DNA of 64,000 nt from Phaeodactylum tricornutum CCAP 1055/1 (taxonomy: Eukaryota; Bacillariophyta; Bacillariophyceae; Surirellales; Neidiaceae): the NCBI RefSeq assembly GCF_000150955.2, contig NC_011672.1:434001-498000 (forward strand), read 5' to 3'. The position numbers and the translations under genes were made by a program. How positions within the stretch are numbered: position 1 is the first letter of the stretch; every line of letters begins with the position of its first letter. Below, piece after piece: positions 1 to 10,999 of this stretch. The notes under the pieces are model-generated. The model was given only the letters and a program-made list of their open reading frames with translations, did no database searches and was not told where the DNA came from.

Positions 1-2659
1 AAACAAGGCGAACCAATCGGGCAAATTTCTCTGGGCTGTTGATTTCGTCCGCTTCCAACCGGCGGCGAATCGTCTTAAGATCCATAGGCTCCTTGATAAC
101 TTGATGATAGGTCGGAATACCAAGCGCAACTGGATCCACGGGTTCTCCAAAAAATGCACCAAGTTCTACATCTTTTTCATGCATTATTCGCAATATTTGA
201 GAGCACTTTTCCATTACTCTAGACAACTGAGCAGAAGGATCGTCGTCTTCTAGTCGAGAGGGCAGTTTCACAAGTCGAGTTGATTCACGGCGGTGCAATG
301 ATGAAGGTTGCAATGGGCCAGGCAGTCGACTTGACCCAGTTGGATGAGGTTCGGCCGCTACTGCGTCCGATGCCTTTACAGACGTCGAAGCCAAGACAGA
401 TCCAGTTCTGGGCGTGGCTGAGCTTGACAAGCGCTCTGGAGGGTACATCCGATACAATTCAACCTGACCGCCAGTCTTTCCGCTCATCACCAAAGTCCCA
501 ATGAGATTAAATTCGCCAATTGCGTTCATCCCTTTCCCGTAAACATTGTAGGATCCTTGTGTATTCATCCAGAACTTCATTACAACTTGCTGATCGACTA
601 CAGTTTGGTATCGCCCTGCTTGTTTTTTCAGCTGAAAAGATCCTTTGTACAAGTTCGAATCCAGGGGAAATTGACGCGGCTCATCGCTGTTCTGTGCAAT
701 CTCTGCTAGGGCTTCCGCGGCGTGATGCGCTTCCAAACGAAAATTAAAGTTGCTAGTTTGTCCGTTCGTAAAATGCTCTCGCGTGACAGCCCATTTGCCG
801 TTGCATGTGTGAGATCCGTCTTCGTTTAATCTCAAAACTCCTCGAGAAACAGCCGAATACGTGCTATGCTCGGGAGGCTTAATCGGATGCAGCGGTATCC
901 TATCAGCCAGCTCGTTCGGAACTTTGACATCGTCCATTTTGAGCTTGAGTTCAACAGAGGGTCCTGGTATGGATGGTCTTCGTGCCTGCGGCGCGTTAAT
1001 TGGAGGCGGAGCTGAGGTTACTGATTTGTTAGCCTTTATCTTGCGTGGTACAAAATGGCGAAAAATTGTGATCACGCTGTCGCTTGTTAATGTTCCAGTG
1101 ATAGTGTATTTTCCAAACACATTACTCCCCTTTCCTTCGACATTGTGATAGCCCGCTTCGTTTGCTCTGAATTTAAGAACAACGTCGCGTTCGTTGATAC
1201 GAGTCTTCGTCCCATCATCTCCCTTGAGATCGAACCATCCACTGTATCTGCCAGACACAGGAAATGTACCACTTGGCATAGAAGTCTTGTGCTCATACTC
1301 GAAACGACAAAGCATTCCCTTGGAATTCAGCGGGTCTGCCAAAATAAAATCTAACCCCGAAGCCCACATTCCATTGATTCGTTGAATCACCTCGGTCACC
1401 CCTAAGTCATTCGACTCTTCCTTGAACAGCTTTCCTCGCAAGCAAACAACGCCATTCGGGTATGATTCTGCTGGAGGGGGGAGTGGACCGGCTTCGAGAA
1501 CAGGAGCGGCAGTTTCAGTTTTTAGTTTTTTTGTTTTCGGTAAGGGATCGTTTGTAGCGGCTGTGGGAACTGAAGGTTCGTATCTCTTCCGAAGTACAAT
1601 ATTCATCGACGAATCACCTTCATGATCGCTAGATTTAGCGGTTCCGTTGACATGGAATACTCCGAACTGATTCGTGCCTTTACCATCTACCTTATACACA
1701 CCCGGATTGCCATCGACACATGAAAACTTGATATCCACCCCGCTTTCCGGAATGACTCGACTTCTTTCTTTTTGCTTGCCCTTGGAGGTTGTATGGAAGT
1801 ATGCGAGACTGAAAGATCCATGAAACTCTCCGTCCGTTGGCAACTTAGTAATTTCCTCTTCCGGAGTCAAATTGCGTAGCAACTCAAATCTTTGGGGAGG
1901 AAAATCGTTCGAGTTTTCGTAATTCCACATCCCTCGAATCACGTGACGGCGAAGCTCCACATTATACGACAAAGTTCCTTTCATCACTGGAGGAGCAGGG
2001 TTTGCCAACGCGGCGGAAGATGAATCCTGATGGTCATTCGACAAGGCGCCATTCGGCTTTGACTTTAACTCCATGATGGCATTTGGTCCAACAGAGTCCA
2101 TACTAGAGCCAGTCGTTTGCATCTTTTCCTTAAAATTCCCATTACCCTCTTCAGCTAAACGGACATCGAGTAATTCAACTGCAGAATTCGTCCCGGCAGC
2201 CACCAGTGTTGCATTCTTTGTATCGGAGAGAGATGAAGTTCCCTCTTCCAAACCCGAGGACGCCAAATCTCCATTAGCATCTTTTTTCTCTTCGTTACTG
2301 TCTAGTTTGTCGTTTTTCCGATTATCATTCGCATTCATGGCATCATCGGCGACTTTCACTTCCGACGAATCGTCACTGTCCATACCATTTCCCCCTTTTT
2401 TACCGTCATCCACGTCCTGCATCTCGGCGTCACAATCCGTTGAATTTAAATCATCTAATTTTACTCCTGTGTCTACATTCATGGATTCTTTCTGCTTTAA
2501 GAGAGCAGTACTGCTGTTTGCAGTAGCATTCATTGTTGCCTTTTCACCCCCGAGTATCGCTGCCTCTTCCTCAATGATAGTACTAGTGCTGGGTATCTTT
2601 TCTAAAGTAGATTCATTTTCTGTTTTGGAGGGTATTGTTGTGGAACTAGGCTCATGCAT
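1..2659 (-). CDS. Bromodomain protein with three repeated beta-type modules (3' end off window)
   Basis: One uninterrupted frame runs from the ATG at 2657-2659 to the left edge (886 codons seen); no stop is reached, so the C-terminus lies outside. Residues about 1-220 are acidic, Ser/Asp/Glu/Asn-rich and probably disordered. Three related modules follow at about 224-341, 401-522 and 602-720. Each ends in a shared signature: Gly-x-Tyr-x-Val-x-Gly-Lys-Gly-x-Asn, then (Phe/Ile)-Gly-x-(Phe/Tyr) and Gly-Thr. Each also has a G-x-F/W-x-L strand about 40 residues earlier. From about residue 811 the sequence becomes a bromodomain: [20 protein letters not shown] is the typical ZA-loop/helix-A region. 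Bromodomains bind acetyl-lysine, so a nuclear chromatin reader is inferred. I do not recognise the modules. Adjacent antisense ORFs are shadows. Certain as a gene; bromodomain call strong; module function unknown. Confidence 0.85.
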   Translation of the reverse strand, partial: MHEPSSTTIPSKTENESTLEKIPSTSTIIEEEAAILGGEKATMNATANSSTALLKQKESMNVDTGVKLDDLNSTDCDAEMQDVDDGKKGGNGMDSDDSSEVKVADDAMNANDNRKNDKLDSNEEKKDANGDLASSGLEEGTSSLSDTKNATLVAAGTNSAVELLDVRLAEEGNGNFKEKMQTTGSSMDSVGPNAIMELKSKPNGALSNDHQDSSSAALANPAPPVMKGTLSYNVELRRHVIRGMWNYENSNDFPPQRFELLRNLTPEEEITKLPTDGEFHGSFSLAYFHTTSKGKQKERSRVIPESGVDIKFSCVDGNPGVYKVDGKGTNQFGVFHVNGTAKSSDHEGDSSMNIVLRKRYEPSVPTAATNDPLPKTKKLKTETAAPVLEAGPLPPPAESYPNGVVCLRGKLFKEESNDLGVTEVIQRINGMWASGLDFILADPLNSKGMLCRFEYEHKTSMPSGTFPVSGRYSGWFDLKGDDGTKTRINERDVVLKFRANEAGYHNVEGKGSNVFGKYTITGTLTSDSVITIFRHFVPRKIKANKSVTSAPPPINAPQARRPSIPGPSVELKLKMDDVKVPNELADRIPLHPIKPPEHSTYSAVSRGVLRLNEDGSHTCNGKWAVTREHFTNGQTSNFNFRLEAHHAAEALAEIAQNSDEPRQFPLDSNLYKGSFQLKKQAGRYQTVVDQQVVMKFWMNTQGSYNVYGKGMNAIGEFNLIGTLVMSGKTGGQVELYRMYPPERLSSSATPRTGSVLASTSVKASDAVAAEPHPTGSSRLPGPLQPSSLHRRESTRLVKLPSRLEDDDPSAQLSRVMEKCSQILRIMHEKDVELGAFFGEPVDPVALGIPTYHQVIKEPMDLKTIRRRLEADEINSPEKFARLVRLV

Positions 2660-4154
<1,495 letters not shown>

Positions 4155-4514
4155 ATGGCACAAGGATCGGCCAAGTTATCCAAACCTAAAAAATCCCAAG
4201 GCTCGCAAAAGCGAAAGACCGTCAAAGCCAAAAGTGTATCAAAGGGCCGCAAAAGCTTCAGTGCGAAAGGATCGAAAACGTCATCATTTAAAGACGAGAT
4301 AGACACCTCGAAAGCGATCAATCGAAAAAATGAATCCATTGTCGCTGCCAAAGCCGTCAGTGTGGGTACAAGGTTCTTTATGAGTGACGTGAGCGAAAAA
4401 GGAACAAAAGAAATGAACAAACAACTGAAGGAACGCAGCAAAAAGCAAGATAAGTCTACCAAATTGAGCGATAGACTAAGGGATCAATTGAAGAAGCTGA
4501 ACGACGGGTTGTGA
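4155..4514 (+). CDS. Small basic UPF0390-like protein
   Basis: A 119-residue, Lys/Ser-rich, single-exon protein beginning MAQG. UPF0390 (LCTP/DUF2462) proteins typically start MAQG with a Lys-rich stretch and contain a T/S-KAINRK...AAKA segment. Here SKAINRKNE is followed by AAKAVS at residues about 55-70. The family is small, highly basic and presumably nucleolar or RNA-associated, with poorly known function. The C-terminal third (KQLKERSKKQDKSTKLSDRL) is charged and helical and may be lineage-specific. No signal peptide or membrane segment. Family assignment rests on these short motifs only, so it is moderate; the ORF itself looks real because of its length, ATG and strong bias. Confidence 0.6.
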   Translation: MAQGSAKLSKPKKSQGSQKRKTVKAKSVSKGRKSFSAKGSKTSSFKDEIDTSKAINRKNESIVAAKAVSVGTRFFMSDVSEKGTKEMNKQLKERSKKQDKSTKLSDRLRDQLKKLNDGL

Positions 4515-4718
4515 TGTACCACAAATAATGCTTGTCGTTGAGATATAATGCATTAATTTTGTAAGATAGGAGCCTCAATCTCTTTAATGCGCGCGCTATC
4601 TAATATGTAGTTTTCGCTTTTGATAAATGAGTTATATCACTGATGCTACGTTAAAAAAGGTTACAGAACCACAAACAAATCATTCTCTTCCGTAGCATCC
4701 AGAAGTCTTGGAAAGTTC

Positions 4719-5730
4719 CTAAGTGAAATCAATTGGTTCGCCGCCACGCGGCTTGGAACGCAATTTAAGGTTCGACTTGGGTGCAGGAATCGCACGAAAG
4801 GAAGCAATTGTGTTCCGGACTTCTTCCTCCGACCCTTTGCGCCATCGGGTAGCTGTGGAACTACCAACCAGCATTACCGCATTGTTTGTTCCAGCTGGAA
4901 TTGTCGCCACTAATACTGCTCGACGAGGAATTTCAGCATTGGTTGATTGGGAAAGGTTGCTGTAAGAGACTTCGATGACGCGGTAGTTACCATTCGTGTC
5001 CGACTTCCTAATCTTGACGTCGGTTGGTGGGCCATAAAAAGAAAAGCGACCTGTAGATTCGAAGAGGCGATCAAGAAAGAAAGAGGACGGAAGATCGTCG
5101 AGTTTTCTCCCTGAAACATTGTTTGTGACTGGAAAAGAGCAGGTAAGAACACTTCAGAATCTTTAAATGGTTTCTAGCCAACTATCCCTACCATCGATGC
5201 AGGTTCAACGTGTAGTACGTACCGGCCACAAACGCCCCGTCTCCAGTTTTTGCATCGCGGCATTCAATATCAAAAACAGGTCCTGTTTCAAGCTTCCAAG
5301 GACTACCAAAGCTCACCAGAACTGCGTAGGGATTTGCTTTGCTTCCCGTTAAAATCTCCGCTAGTACGTTTCCGGCACTGTCCTGCTGCACTTCGCTCCC
5401 GTCTCGGAGAACTACGCCTGTTTGGGGTCTGGATTTTCCAGCCTGGCTACTAACTCCCATATTTCCCCCGAGGTCTATTCCTGTCCGAAGAAAATTTTCA
5501 ACATCTAGCGAATCCTGTGCAGCTGGGGCAGCGATAGCCGATTGGACTTTCGAAAATGCCATCATTCCACTGAAACCGCTTGCAACGAGTGACGATAGGA
5601 TCTGGCGCCGGCCGGCGTTATCCACTGGGTTTTGCATAGATTTCGGCACTCCATTATCGCCTACTTTTGGAGCTGAGAAGGCAGTCGCTTCTGCTGCCAA
5701 AAGTAAGAAAGAAGCGGACGCTGCCTTCAT
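4719..5730 (-). CDS. Plastid thylakoid-lumen PsbP-like protein
   Basis: Two exons, 5730-5223 and 5128-4719, joined across a 94-bp GT-AG intron, give 305 residues. The start at 5730 was chosen over an in-frame ATG at 5820 because it begins directly with a signal peptide (MKAASASFLLLAAEA) followed by TAFSAP, an ASAFAP-type plastid motif. Next comes a twin-arginine lumenal signal: GRRQILSSL, a hydrophobic stretch, then AIAA. This three-part leader implies thylakoid-lumen delivery through the Tat route. The mature C-terminus (RAVLVATIP...GSSTATRWRK...IASFR) resembles the end of PsbP-fold proteins; the middle is less familiar. PsbP-family proteins support photosystem II or related lumenal functions. 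Targeting is well supported; the PsbP assignment is moderate. It shares a 314-bp divergent promoter with the epimerase-like gene. Confidence 0.65.
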
Positions 5731-6044
5731 GGTAGGTAGTGGTTGAATGAAGAGGAGTACTTCTGACGGTAAATGCTTGGCATGCCGTTCATCTGTTCTG
5801 ACAGTTACCAACACAAACATGTTAACTTCCCGAATAAACGCAAACCGATTCGATCGTACTTCACTGACGTCAGATGCATCACCGTGCCTTCACCTCTAAC
5901 GTCGCCCCCATTGTCCAATCTCCTCGATCTTTACTTTGAACCTCTCGAGTCGACAGACTGCGCTCACTCACTCCAAAAACATACTTTGCTTTTCCTGTAC
6001 AAGTAAATTCAGATTCACCGGGGCCCACGTTTCTATCAGGAAAG
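5731..6044. promoter_or_regulatory. Divergent promoter region
   Basis: A 314-bp gap between the start of the lumenal PsbP-like gene (-) and the epimerase-like gene (+). It contains the palindrome TGACGTCA at 5865-5872 and must serve both genes. Confidence 0.55.
5865..5872. promoter_or_regulatory. CRE-type bZIP palindrome TGACGTCA
   Basis: A perfect 8-bp palindrome, 135 bp upstream of the PsbP-like ATG and 173 bp upstream of the epimerase-like ATG. TGACGT half-sites act as CO2/cAMP-responsive elements in diatom carbonic anhydrase promoters and are bound by bZIP factors. Use here is inferred. Confidence 0.45.
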
Positions 6045-7085
6045 ATGAATCTTCGACTCATAAAATCGTCCATCGTTTCTGTATCGATTGCACTTGCTTC
6101 TATTTTAGCATCGGCTTTGGCCATGGCGACGAAGACATCATCGGGGTGTGCTGTCATCGGAGTTGGCGTTCTAGGTACCAGTTTATGCCAACAGATCTTG
6201 TCTGCGCCTGAGTTTGATGGAATCAAGCTTACAGGCATTACAAAAACTACCACCAATCACAACGCGATCCGAGAAAAAGTCGGAATGGATAGCGAAGATC
6301 GTTTCCAGCTATTGACCACAGATGAATGTGAAGGAACGGAAACCAAATTCAAGCATATCGTGTTTTGTGCGCCGCCTTCGGGTTCTGAAGACTACCCAGC
6401 CGACGTACGGAAATCCGCCGATACGCTATGGGCAGGACCGGAAGAAGGGGGCGTTTTCGTGTTTACCTCCAGCGGTGCAGTGTAAGTCGTTGTTGGGCCA
6501 GCGAATCTCTAAGCACCATTTCATTTGCCACATCGAGATTCTTCTGACGTTCTTTCTTCGAACAGATACGGACCTGGGGATTCTAGAACAGTATCAGAAA
6601 CATCCGATATTGCTGATCCTGAATCGAGTGTACGAGTCGGACGCCTCGTGAAGGCCGAAAAGGCTGCTCTAGACGCTGGCGGATGCGTGTTGCGGTTGGC
6701 TGGTCTCTACAATTTAGATCGCGGCGCTCACAATTTTTGGTTGACCAGCGGGAAGCCAATATCCGGGCTACCCGAAGGCATCATCAATCTACTGCATTAC
6801 GAGGATGCCGCAAGTGCCTGTCTATCGGCGCTCAAAGCTGGCTCCAGCGTCTGCGAAGGTCGAGCCTTTATAATCAGTGATGGTCATCCTCTCACACGAA
6901 AACAAATCTGCGAAAGCGCGCTGCAAGCAAAAACCTATAAAGATTGTGCAATGCCTACATTTGCATCCGAAAATTTGAATGGCATGGCCTTGGGGAAGGT
7001 GTACGATGGATCCTCAAGTAACAAGGCGTTAGAGTGGTCTCCGCGCTTTGAATCCTTTGACACATTTATGAACAGCATGGCCTAA
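6045..7085 (+). CDS. NAD(P)-binding Rossmann-fold epimerase/SDR-like protein
   Basis: Two exons, 6045-6481 and 6566-7085, with an 84-bp intron (gtaagt...aacag) that splits a Val codon, give 318 residues. The N-terminus has a hydrophobic stretch (IVSVSIALASILASALA), so entry to the secretory or plastid route is possible. If translation starts at the internal ATG in MATKTSSG, the protein would be cytosolic. A dinucleotide-binding motif GVGVLGTSLC follows at about residue 39. TSSGAVYGPGDS resembles the SDR active-site region (Ser, then Tyr-Gly). LLHYEDAASACLSAL matches the H-x-x-D-A-A segment of extended SDRs of the YeeZ/NAD-epimerase type. Substrate cannot be read. No link to its neighbours beyond the shared promoter. 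Confidence 0.75.
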
Positions 7086-7256
7086 TATCGCAGGCGTGAA
7101 CCTAGTTAAACAGATCAGGCAACATACAGCACAATTCAATGATCTTGAGTGTCATGCAAAGTTGTCTCATGACAGCTTTCACACTGGTTTAAAAAAACAT
7201 CGGTCCAAGTGATTGTAATGTTCTTTTACTTTATTATGGTCACGCTATGAGGAAGT

Positions 7257-8486
7257 CTACTGCACTCGATGATTCCATCCGTGCACGTCTTCAGCTTCGC
7301 CATTCTGAATGGCCCGAACGCGATCGTACAACCGTCGCGTAGTTTCACCGATTTCGTTCTTGGTCCCGAACTCGTATCGTTTCACGTCACCGGCTTCCTG
7401 CAAATCCAAGCGAGTAATGCTACCGACCGGAGTGACCACAACGGCAGTACCGACCGCCAGTACTTCGTCAAAAGTTTCGAGCTCGGCAATGGTCACATCA
7501 CGGGCTTCTACCGTCATGCCTTCGTCTTTGGCAATCTGCATAAGCGATTTGTTGGTGATGGACGGGAGGACGGAAGGCGATTTGGGGGTCACGTAGGCGT
7601 TCTTGCTATTGTCGATACCCACAAAGTTGCTAGTACTGAACTCTTCAATAAAATTCTGTGTTTTGGAATCCAGGTAGAGACCAATGGGGAACCCCTTCTT
7701 TTTGCTCAACATGTTAGGCAGTAGGTCGGCGGCGTAGTTGCCTGCGACCTTGACGGCGCCGACCCCTCGGGGTGCGGCGCGGTCAAAGTCCTGAATGAGC
7801 AAGCCGTTGACGGGAGTTGCCAGGCCTCCCTTGTAGTAATCGCCGACAGGGATTACAAGGATCAAAAAGGTGTATTCGTCGGCTGGTTGTAGACCGATGC
7901 GGGGGCCGGAACCGAACAGAAGCGGACGAATGTACAAGGCACCGTTGGAACCGTACGGGGGCACGTATTCAATATTGTCCTTAACAACCGTATTCACGGC
8001 ATTGACAAAGGTTTCCGTCGGCATCACGGGCATCATGAGCCTCTCACAGGAGGACTGCATGCGGTGCGCATTTTCTTCGGGGCGAAAGACGTACACCTCG
8101 TCGTCGGCGTGCGTAAAGGCCTTGAGTCCTTCGAAACAGGACTGTCCGTAGTGCAGGGCGGTGGCGCCGATATGTAAATTGACGTAGGGCTCCTTTACGA
8201 GCTCTGGTTCACCCCACCCACTACCTTCCTTGTAGGTGATTTTGATGTGGGAGTTGGTCGGTCGGAACTCAAAGCCGAGTTCTTCCCAGGCAACGTCGAG
8301 TTTGGCGGTTCCAGGCTTTTTGGTTTCTACCGCCATGGACAGAGCCGAGGTCGCTGCAGTAGAGCTACTTGGACTACGACCTTTTACATGCCGGTGACTT
8401 GGGGTGAGCCATTGCTGTGGATGGGGTTGTTGAAACGCCGACGCTAGCACGGGTAGCGCGAGCACGGAAGGAAGAAGGAATCGCAT
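7257..8486 (-). CDS. Branched-chain amino acid aminotransferase, plastid-targeted
   Basis: Single exon, 409 residues. The leader MRFLLPSVLALPVLASAFQQP is a signal peptide ending in an ASAF motif, which predicts plastid import. The mature part is a class IV PLP aminotransferase. It has HYGQSCFEGLKAF and RPEENAHRMQSSCERLMMP near the start and IRPLLFGSGPRIGL in the middle. The PLP-binding Lys lies in GAVKVAGNYAA, EEFSTSNFVG is the cofactor/substrate loop, and GTAVVVTPVGSI lies near the C-terminus. BCATs interconvert Leu, Ile and Val with their 2-oxo acids using glutamate; a plastid enzyme would serve biosynthesis. Length fits type II fold BCATs plus a transit region. No oddities seen. Confidence 0.93.
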   Translation of the reverse strand: MRFLLPSVLALPVLASAFQQPHPQQWLTPSHRHVKGRSPSSSTAATSALSMAVETKKPGTAKLDVAWEELGFEFRPTNSHIKITYKEGSGWGEPELVKEPYVNLHIGATALHYGQSCFEGLKAFTHADDEVYVFRPEENAHRMQSSCERLMMPVMPTETFVNAVNTVVKDNIEYVPPYGSNGALYIRPLLFGSGPRIGLQPADEYTFLILVIPVGDYYKGGLATPVNGLLIQDFDRAAPRGVGAVKVAGNYAADLLPNMLSKKKGFPIGLYLDSKTQNFIEEFSTSNFVGIDNSKNAYVTPKSPSVLPSITNKSLMQIAKDEGMTVEARDVTIAELETFDEVLAVGTAVVVTPVGSITRLDLQEAGDVKRYEFGTKNEIGETTRRLYDRVRAIQNGEAEDVHGWNHRVQ

Positions 8487-9168
8487 GCTGCTGTTTGTGC
8501 AATCAAAAAGTCAAAGCAACGGCAGCAGATATTCTCCCTTCACAAGGTTCGATCTAAACGGAGTAGCTTTGTAGGAAAGAAACCCTTTGTGTGCGTAACT
8601 GGCAATGAGCAGAGACACTGATAAAGATGGGTCAGGAAGCACAAACGTGTATGATTACGGCGATACAAATTGCTTGTATCACTCTCGCAATGATGTGGGC
8701 TTGACCGACATCGAGACACACCTCACGGGATGTTTCCTGACTGTGAAAGCATTACGACCACGCCGATGGTAGCGAGACGACGACGCATGTCAGACATTCC
8801 CTTCCAGCCAGATTTCGAGATGACTTTGAGGAAAGGTGATGAGTCCACAAGCTGACGTACACACAGCGACCGACGACGGGGAGACAGGATCCAGCTCCGA
8901 CTTGATGCCGATAGATTTTGGGGGGATTCGTATTAGGACTTCCCGTCAGCGGGAGCTTGGTTGTGTTGATATGTACGAAGGTTGTTGTTTTGGTTCATTG
9001 ACATCTTCTCTTGCTAGACTTGGAAAATATCCAAAACATAGCAAGCATTATATTAACTTACAGTAATCAGCAGTCCTTTTGGAAAGTGAGACCAAGAAGG
9101 CTCTGCGTTGCAATTGAGAGACTGACTACCCTGGTGGTTATTCCCAGACTTGACTGAAGTGTTTCGTC
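8487..9168. promoter_or_regulatory. Divergent intergenic region
   Basis: 682 bp between the aminotransferase (-) and the MFS transporter (+), both plastid-type. It contains TGACTGTGAA at 8738-8747. No convincing gene was seen; the short ORF at 8836-9066 has no domain. Confidence 0.5.
8738..8747 (+). promoter_or_regulatory. TTGACTGTGAA-type motif (TGACTGTGAA)
   Basis: Ten of the eleven bases of the recurrent intergenic motif. It lies 252 bp upstream of the aminotransferase ATG and 422 bp upstream of the MFS ATG. Confidence 0.4.
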
Positions 9169-10857
9169 ATGAAGAATCAATATTCTCTCGTCAAGTACTG
9201 GTGCACCGTCAGTCTACTATCCGCAGCAGCAAGGACTTCAGTCACAGCCTTTGCCTCGCCGGCACACCAATCTGAACAACTTTTCTTGCGTCGATCGGGG
9301 TCGGCATCTACAAGAAAATATAACAGCTTGGGAATGTCTCCGTTTCCTTTCGCTACGACGCTTTCCTCTTCACAGTTACATATGAGCACCGTGCCTGCTT
9401 CGCTACAACTGCTATCGATATCTACCGTAACGGCAATCCCCCGTGGTGGCGCTATTTCCACGCTGCAGACTACTTTGACCACCAAACTCTCTCAGTGTGC
9501 CGCCACGCCCCAGTCGCTCTTCAACGCAACGCTCCTGAGTCTGGCAGTCCTCATTGCCGCTGCCAAAATACTACAACGCAGTAACGTAGACCACAGTCTC
9601 AAAAAGAACATTGTCAAAGCTCCTGCTATTCAGAACCTCCAACGACGATTCCTCGCCGTCTTTTGGTTGCTGCGTTGCGCCGATTGGATGCAGGGTCCCT
9701 ATTTTTACGAAGTCTATGCTTCCAAAATGATTGGCGGCGCCCAAGCATCGATGAGTCTGGTCAGTCGCCTTTTCTTGACCGGATTTGCCAGCACGGCCCT
9801 CTTTGGACCTTCGGTTGGACGAGCCGCCGATCAGTACGGACGCAAAAAAGCGACTCTCGCCTTTTGTGCCATTTACGCCCTCGGGGCACTCTCCACCAAA
9901 AGTCCGCTCCTCCAAATTCTATTGCTAGGACGCATGCTGTCGGGGATTGGTACCAGTTTGCTATTTTCCGCACCCGAGTCGTGGTTAGTTGGTGAATCGC
10001 AAATAGTTGGACAAGACCCCGACGGCAAGTACCTGGGAGAAACCTTTGGGCTGGCGTATGCGGGAGATTCGCTTGTTGCGATTCTCGCCGGACAAATGGC
10101 GACGACCGCCGCCTCGCAACGGGGTCCCACCGGGCCTTTTGAGCTCTCGACGGTCTTTTTGGCGCTGGGTGGCCTACTTGCCGCCTGGTCCTGGAAGGAA
10201 AACAAAGCCCAAACGATTGACAATGAAAAACCGACCATTCGCGAAGCCATTCAGGTTATCAGGGAAGATCCCAAAATTATGATGGTCGGGGGCGTCCAGT
10301 CTTTATTCGAAGCCGCTATGTATATTTTTGTCTTGCAGTGGCCTCCGGCCATTGCGGCTGCTGTCCGACGTGCCTTTGGTGCGACAGCTGCTACGCCATA
10401 TGGGACAATATTTTCGTGCTTCATGGCCTGTTGCCTATTGGGTTCGACGCTTTTCGGACAGTTGGGGAAAATGACGGTCCCGACCGAAAACTCAACCGCT
10501 GCCATGTTGTTGGTCGCAACGGTTGCCATGGCGACCGCGACTTTTTTGACTGGTATGAATGCTCCATCGTTACCGGGCATGATTATGGCCTTTTTTGCCT
10601 TTGAAGCTTGTGTCGGTATGTACTTCCCGTCTATTGGAACGCTACGGAGCAAGTATGTTCCAGATTCACACCGTTCCGTCATTATGAACTTGTTTGGAAT
10701 CCCGTTAAATGTCTTGGTAGTGGGAGTCTTCTTATCCATTCAAAAGCTGGGACTACAGGGCGCCCTGTCTATTTCGTCGTGTGCTTTGGGACTGGCCACT
10801 GTGTACATGTTCCGTCTCAAGGGGAACGTCGCCCTCGAAGCTGCGGCGACGTCGTGA
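9169..10857 (+). CDS. MFSD5-like major facilitator transporter, plastid-type leader
   Basis: Single exon, 562 residues. The N-terminus is a signal peptide (YWCTVSLLSAAARTSV) followed by TAFASP, an ASAFAP-type plastid motif, then a long Ser/Thr-rich linker to about residue 150. The membrane part follows the MFSD5/MOT2 (molybdate-anion transporter) pattern. RCADWMQGPYFYEVY lies in the first helix, ADQYGRKKA is the cytoplasmic loop, and LLGRMLSGIGTSLLFSAPESWLV forms helices 4-5. In total about 11-12 hydrophobic segments are seen. Algal MOT2-type proteins are linked to molybdate uptake; the actual substrate here is not readable. Plastid-envelope location is inferred from the leader. A sugar or other anion carrier remains possible. 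Confidence 0.8.
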   Translation: MKNQYSLVKYWCTVSLLSAAARTSVTAFASPAHQSEQLFLRRSGSASTRKYNSLGMSPFPFATTLSSSQLHMSTVPASLQLLSISTVTAIPRGGAISTLQTTLTTKLSQCAATPQSLFNATLLSLAVLIAAAKILQRSNVDHSLKKNIVKAPAIQNLQRRFLAVFWLLRCADWMQGPYFYEVYASKMIGGAQASMSLVSRLFLTGFASTALFGPSVGRAADQYGRKKATLAFCAIYALGALSTKSPLLQILLLGRMLSGIGTSLLFSAPESWLVGESQIVGQDPDGKYLGETFGLAYAGDSLVAILAGQMATTAASQRGPTGPFELSTVFLALGGLLAAWSWKENKAQTIDNEKPTIREAIQVIREDPKIMMVGGVQSLFEAAMYIFVLQWPPAIAAAVRRAFGATAATPYGTIFSCFMACCLLGSTLFGQLGKMTVPTENSTAAMLLVATVAMATATFLTGMNAPSLPGMIMAFFAFEACVGMYFPSIGTLRSKYVPDSHRSVIMNLFGIPLNVLVVGVFLSIQKLGLQGALSISSCALGLATVYMFRLKGNVALEAAATS

Positions 10858-10999
10858 ATAGGGAACCAGAGAAAAGCTAATTTGGTATACTGCACTGTAT
10901 AGGTCTATAAACGGTTTGCATTCTACACGAACATGGACTTTCGCCAACGGTTAATCCAACAAGGTTTATCTATTGTTGAGAAATCGTACTGGTATTGTG

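Noticed and set aside
5773-5820. An upstream in-frame ATG (5820) for the PsbP-like gene
   Set aside because: It would bury the signal peptide 30 residues inside the protein; the ATG at 5730 places it at the N-terminus as plastid import requires.
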